Shown: positions 63,902-64,000 of the stretch, in pieces | Numbering within the stretch: position 1 is the first letter of the stretch | Layout of the letters: each line of letters opens with the position of its first letter | NCBI RefSeq assembly: GCF_021646545.1 | Contig: NZ_JAKIRP010000001.1 | Location: 1,302,001-1,366,000 of the forward strand | Length of the DNA: 64,000 bases | Direction of reading: 5' to 3' | Source of the DNA: Chitinophaga filiformis | GTDB taxonomy: Bacteria > Bacteroidota > Bacteroidia > Chitinophagales > Chitinophagaceae | Notes under the pieces: generated by a model | The model's database searches: none | What the model saw: the letters and a program-made list of their open reading frames with translations, nothing else | Told to the model about the DNA's origin: nothing | Position numbers and translations under genes: made by a program

Positions 63902-64000
63902 ATGGAGTTTAGATTCTTTCATCATTTCGGAAGCTACCTGCTTATGCTTAAAGGCATGTTTTCCCGCCCGGAAAACATGAAAATGTTCTGGCGGGAGTTT
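63902..64000 (+). CDS. MlaE-type lipid ABC transporter permease (5' end only)
   Basis: The first 33 codons, MEFRFFHHFGSYLLMLKGMF followed by SRPENMKMFWREF, run off the window end. The pattern (aromatic start, HFGSYLLML, SRPE) matches the N-terminus of MlaE-family permeases, which move phospholipids between the inner and outer membranes with the MlaF ATPase and MlaD protein. Its position after the 343-residue unknown protein and the strong -7 box fit. Confidence 0.75.
   Translation, partial: MEFRFFHHFGSYLLMLKGMFSRPENMKMFWREF

Overview
The window reads as chromosome of a member of the Bacteroidota, most likely Chitinophaga or a close relative in the Chitinophagaceae. The pointers are type IX secretion and gliding genes (gldA, gldJ, porU, porV, a porP/sprF homologue), Bacteroidota families (DUF4292, DUF4293, a bacillithiol-type bshA, a LytTR sensor/regulator pair) and repeated -7 boxes of the TAnnTTTG type in front of genes. 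No rRNA, tRNA, transposase, phage gene or CRISPR array was found.

Layout. 1-7779: end of a hypothetical gene, then a minus-strand block with a Gfo/Idh/MocA oxidoreductase, a NupG-type transporter, a DUF2071 protein, endonuclease III, a small protein, an FtsB/DivIC-like protein, enolase and GldA. 8101-17904: a long plus-strand Ter (tellurium-resistance-type) operon of twelve genes: three TerD paralogues, three TerY-like vWA proteins, a HAD hydrolase and a phosphoribosyltransferase-like protein, a two-helix membrane protein, a PP2C phosphatase, a protein kinase and TerC. 17989-23008: an intradiol-dioxygenase-like lipoprotein, a LytT/LytS pair, an M23 peptidase and a Bcp peroxiredoxin. 23029-29777: gldJ facing away from porU-porV. 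29904-35173: ispF, dut, a TPR lipoprotein, a DUF4292 lipoprotein and an EnvC-like protein. 35228-50399: bshA, an M28 peptidase, an RsmI-like methylase with an EI24 membrane protein, a PorP/SprF homologue, upp, a vWA surface protein, anmK, a WYL regulator with adenine deaminase, an orphan protein and a 1-Cys peroxiredoxin. 50400-64000: two pseudouridine synthases, rlmN, a 750-base non-coding stretch rich in palindromes, a thiolase, an ECF sigma factor, uvrA, a DUF4293 protein, a malic enzyme with a PTA domain, an unknown protein and the start of an MlaE-type permease.

The Ter operon is the strongest candidate for an incompletely described system. A vWA/PP2C/kinase triad forms a likely phospho-switch, TerD and TerC proteins would form a calcium-linked complex at the inner membrane, and the HAD and phosphoribosyltransferase-like genes sit between two TerD-TerY units, which suggests that a small nucleotide-derived molecule is made or processed. 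An 83-residue membrane protein and an Ig-like domain on the phosphatase are extra parts without an obvious role. Non-coding highlights are a perfect 28-bp inverted repeat followed by a multi-arm CTATAG-rich palindromic region (54087-54366), decayed tandem copies of the 3' end of the adenine deaminase gene (45538-45691), a duplicated double-hairpin element (38481-38612) and a perfect 27-bp inverted repeat between uvrA and its convergent neighbour.

All functional names are from reading protein motifs and context; no database search was run. Start codons were moved downstream of the longest reading frame where a signal peptide, promoter box, terminator or family N-terminus argued for it, and this is stated in each entry.
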